Assembly (NCBI GenBank): GCA_001896885.1
Contig: MKRJ01000018.1
Location: forward strand, 163,590 to 227,589
From: Rhizobiales bacterium 65-79
Lineage (GTDB): Bacteria > Pseudomonadota > Alphaproteobacteria > Rhizobiales > Rhizobiaceae
Reading direction: 5' to 3'
Length of the DNA: 64,000 nucleotides
Part shown: in pieces, positions 63,313 through 64,000 of the stretch
Layout of the letters: each line of letters opens with the position of its first letter
Position numbering within the stretch: the first letter of the stretch is position 1
Notes under the pieces: model-generated
Told to the model about the DNA's origin: nothing
The model's input: only the letters and a program-made list of their open reading frames with translations
The model's database searches: none
Position numbers and translations under genes: made by a program

Positions 63313-63661
63313 CCTTGTCGGGCCATTTAGGATGGTTGGTCCAGATTCGAATTCGAGTGACGCTTTCGGGAACCTCCGTCTTGAGCAACGGTATTGTCTC
63401 AACCGAGGAGATCATCAGTTCCCGGCTTGGTGTCTCAACTGTTCCATCGAATATGAGTTCACAGGGGACAGCAATGTCTTCGAATGGCGCAAGGGTGAAG
63501 GTGACCGTTCCGTCGATCTCGTGCATGCAATGAACGTTGATGCACGAAGATGTCCACTGAACTCTTTCATTAGTGACAGGATAAGGCGGACGTCCGCCAT
63601 TTACATCCGATACAAAGAATATTCCGTTTTCGACATCGTAATCTCTCTTTTTAATATTCAT
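63293..63661 (-). CDS. Putative immunity protein
   Basis: 122 residues, cytoplasmic, mostly beta strands. Segments are VQWTSSCINVHCMHEIDGTV, LAPFEDIAVPCELIFDGTVETPSRELMIS-like region and VTRIRIWTNHPKWPDKVVVGWG-like end. It has weak resemblance to ComJ-type nuclease inhibitors; the resemblance is by pattern only. It overlaps the 3' end of the toxin gene by 11 bp and is read in another frame, the layout of toxin-immunity pairs. Its GC content is lower than the chromosome around it. Role inferred from position. Confidence 0.6.
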   Translation of the reverse strand: MNIKKRDYDVENGIFFVSDVNGGRPPYPVTNERVQWTSSCINVHCMHEIDGTVTFTLAPFEDIAVPCELIFDGTVETPSRELMISSVETIPLLKTEVPESVTRIRIWTNHPKWPDKVVVGWG

Positions 63662-64000
63662 CGCGATCAGCCAGATGATTTACGATGTCACCTTGCCGGG
63701 CACTGCACAATGCACAATGCGGGTAAATCCGCATGGGCAAGCCATTTCTATTTAGACGGATCGGCGCCTGATGATCCAAGACATAATTTCCGCTGGCTGT
63801 CTCCGGATCCTTAGTCCCGCAGGTGTGACAGCCGTAAGTCCTCCCAATCCGATTGTTTTCACGGATTTCCGCGGCAGTCCAGCTTCGGCCCGGCCCTCTA
63901 GCTGGTTGTGACTCAACGGCAAAGGGGCCTGGCCCGCTTCCGACCCTGCTCAGTTCATACAGACGGTCCTGTGCCTCTCTCGTCGCGGCTTCGTTCGCAG
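63651..64000 (-). CDS. C-terminal end of a polymorphic toxin, zinc-binding nuclease-like domain (5' end outside window)
   Basis: The minus strand holds an open frame of 115 codons from the right edge to a TAA at 63651. The end reads GRSWTAAEIRENNRIGRTYGC, then HTCGTKDPE, SGNYVLDHQAPIRLNRNGLP and PHCALCSARQGDIVNHL. Two CxxC pairs (GCHTCG, HCALC) and the LDHQAP histidine form an HNH-like zinc-binding arrangement seen at the C-termini of polymorphic toxins. There is no start codon in the window, so this is only the toxin tip of a larger protein. The proteins upstream are beyond the edge. Confidence 0.68.
   Translation of the reverse strand, partial: ANEAATREAQDRLYELSRVGSGPGPFAVESQPARGPGRSWTAAEIRENNRIGRTYGCHTCGTKDPETASGNYVLDHQAPIRLNRNGLPMRIYPHCALCSARQGDIVNHLADRDEY

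Noticed and set aside
63036..63326. 96-codon frame overlapping the putative immunity gene end
   Set aside because: Lower coding quality than the neighbouring 63058-63312 frame and contains many basic and Cys/Trp residues typical of a shifted frame.

Overview
The window looks like chromosome from a high-GC alphaproteobacterium of the Hyphomicrobiales (Rhizobiales), most like the Phyllobacteriaceae/Mesorhizobium-Sinorhizobium side. The support is the ccmI-ccmE-ccmF-ccmH-degP block beside a feuN-feuP-feuQ-like locus, a response regulator/kinase/glnE run, an RcGTA-type gene transfer agent cluster with Rhizobiales-style extra genes, and rhizobial palindromic repeats. This placement rests on gene order and recognised families; no database search was run.

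Layout. (1) 1-11540, minus strand: one tightly overlapped respiratory operon. It encodes Alternative Complex III (actA, B, C, D, E, F), a small unknown membrane protein, a SCO copper chaperone and a caa3-type cytochrome oxidase (coxB with fused cytochrome c, coxA, coxC, and a subunit IV cut by the left edge). Together they would oxidise quinol and reduce oxygen. (2) 11942-35545: mostly housekeeping and metabolic genes. They include a trypsin-fold/PDZ protein that has lost its catalytic triad, a uracil-DNA glycosylase with a palindromic insert, ETF-ubiquinone oxidoreductase, an EEP-family phosphodiesterase, a LysR regulator, AMP nucleosidase, a biotin-dependent acyl-CoA carboxylase subunit, LysE and EamA transporters, a macro-domain protein, a GST, a DUF922-type secreted metalloprotease, a form II CoxL-like molybdoenzyme, aminopeptidase N, a PAS sensor kinase and an EF-hand protein. 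(3) 35609-40759: glnE and a two-component system. (4) 40930-46867: degP and the cytochrome c maturation genes. They suit a neighbourhood rich in c-type cytochromes. A 216-bp MITE-like element sits exactly between ccmE and ccmF. (5) 46959-49815: a lipoprotein and the FeuQ/FeuP/FeuN-like signalling locus.

(6) 49906-61672, minus strand: a gene transfer agent structural cluster from g15 back to the g3.5-like gene (tail fibre/megatron, peptidase, hub, distal tail, tape measure, chaperones, tail tube, adaptors, capsid, protease), plus a holin-like gene at its 3' end and an extra small ORF between g7 and g8. The portal (g3) and large terminase (g2) genes expected next are absent. (7) 61673-64000: lower-GC accessory DNA takes their place. 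It holds a secreted protein with a duplicated TY-Chap-like domain and, at the right edge, the C-terminal end of a probable polymorphic toxin (Cys/His zinc-binding, HNH-like) overlapping by 11 bp a gene placed like its immunity gene. The toxin end was found by reading the minus strand directly, because it has no start codon inside the window.

The most notable items are the toxin/immunity pair at the right edge, the headless GTA cluster, the MITE-like element between ccmE and ccmF, the feuNPQ locus, and the pseudoprotease divergent from the respiratory operon.
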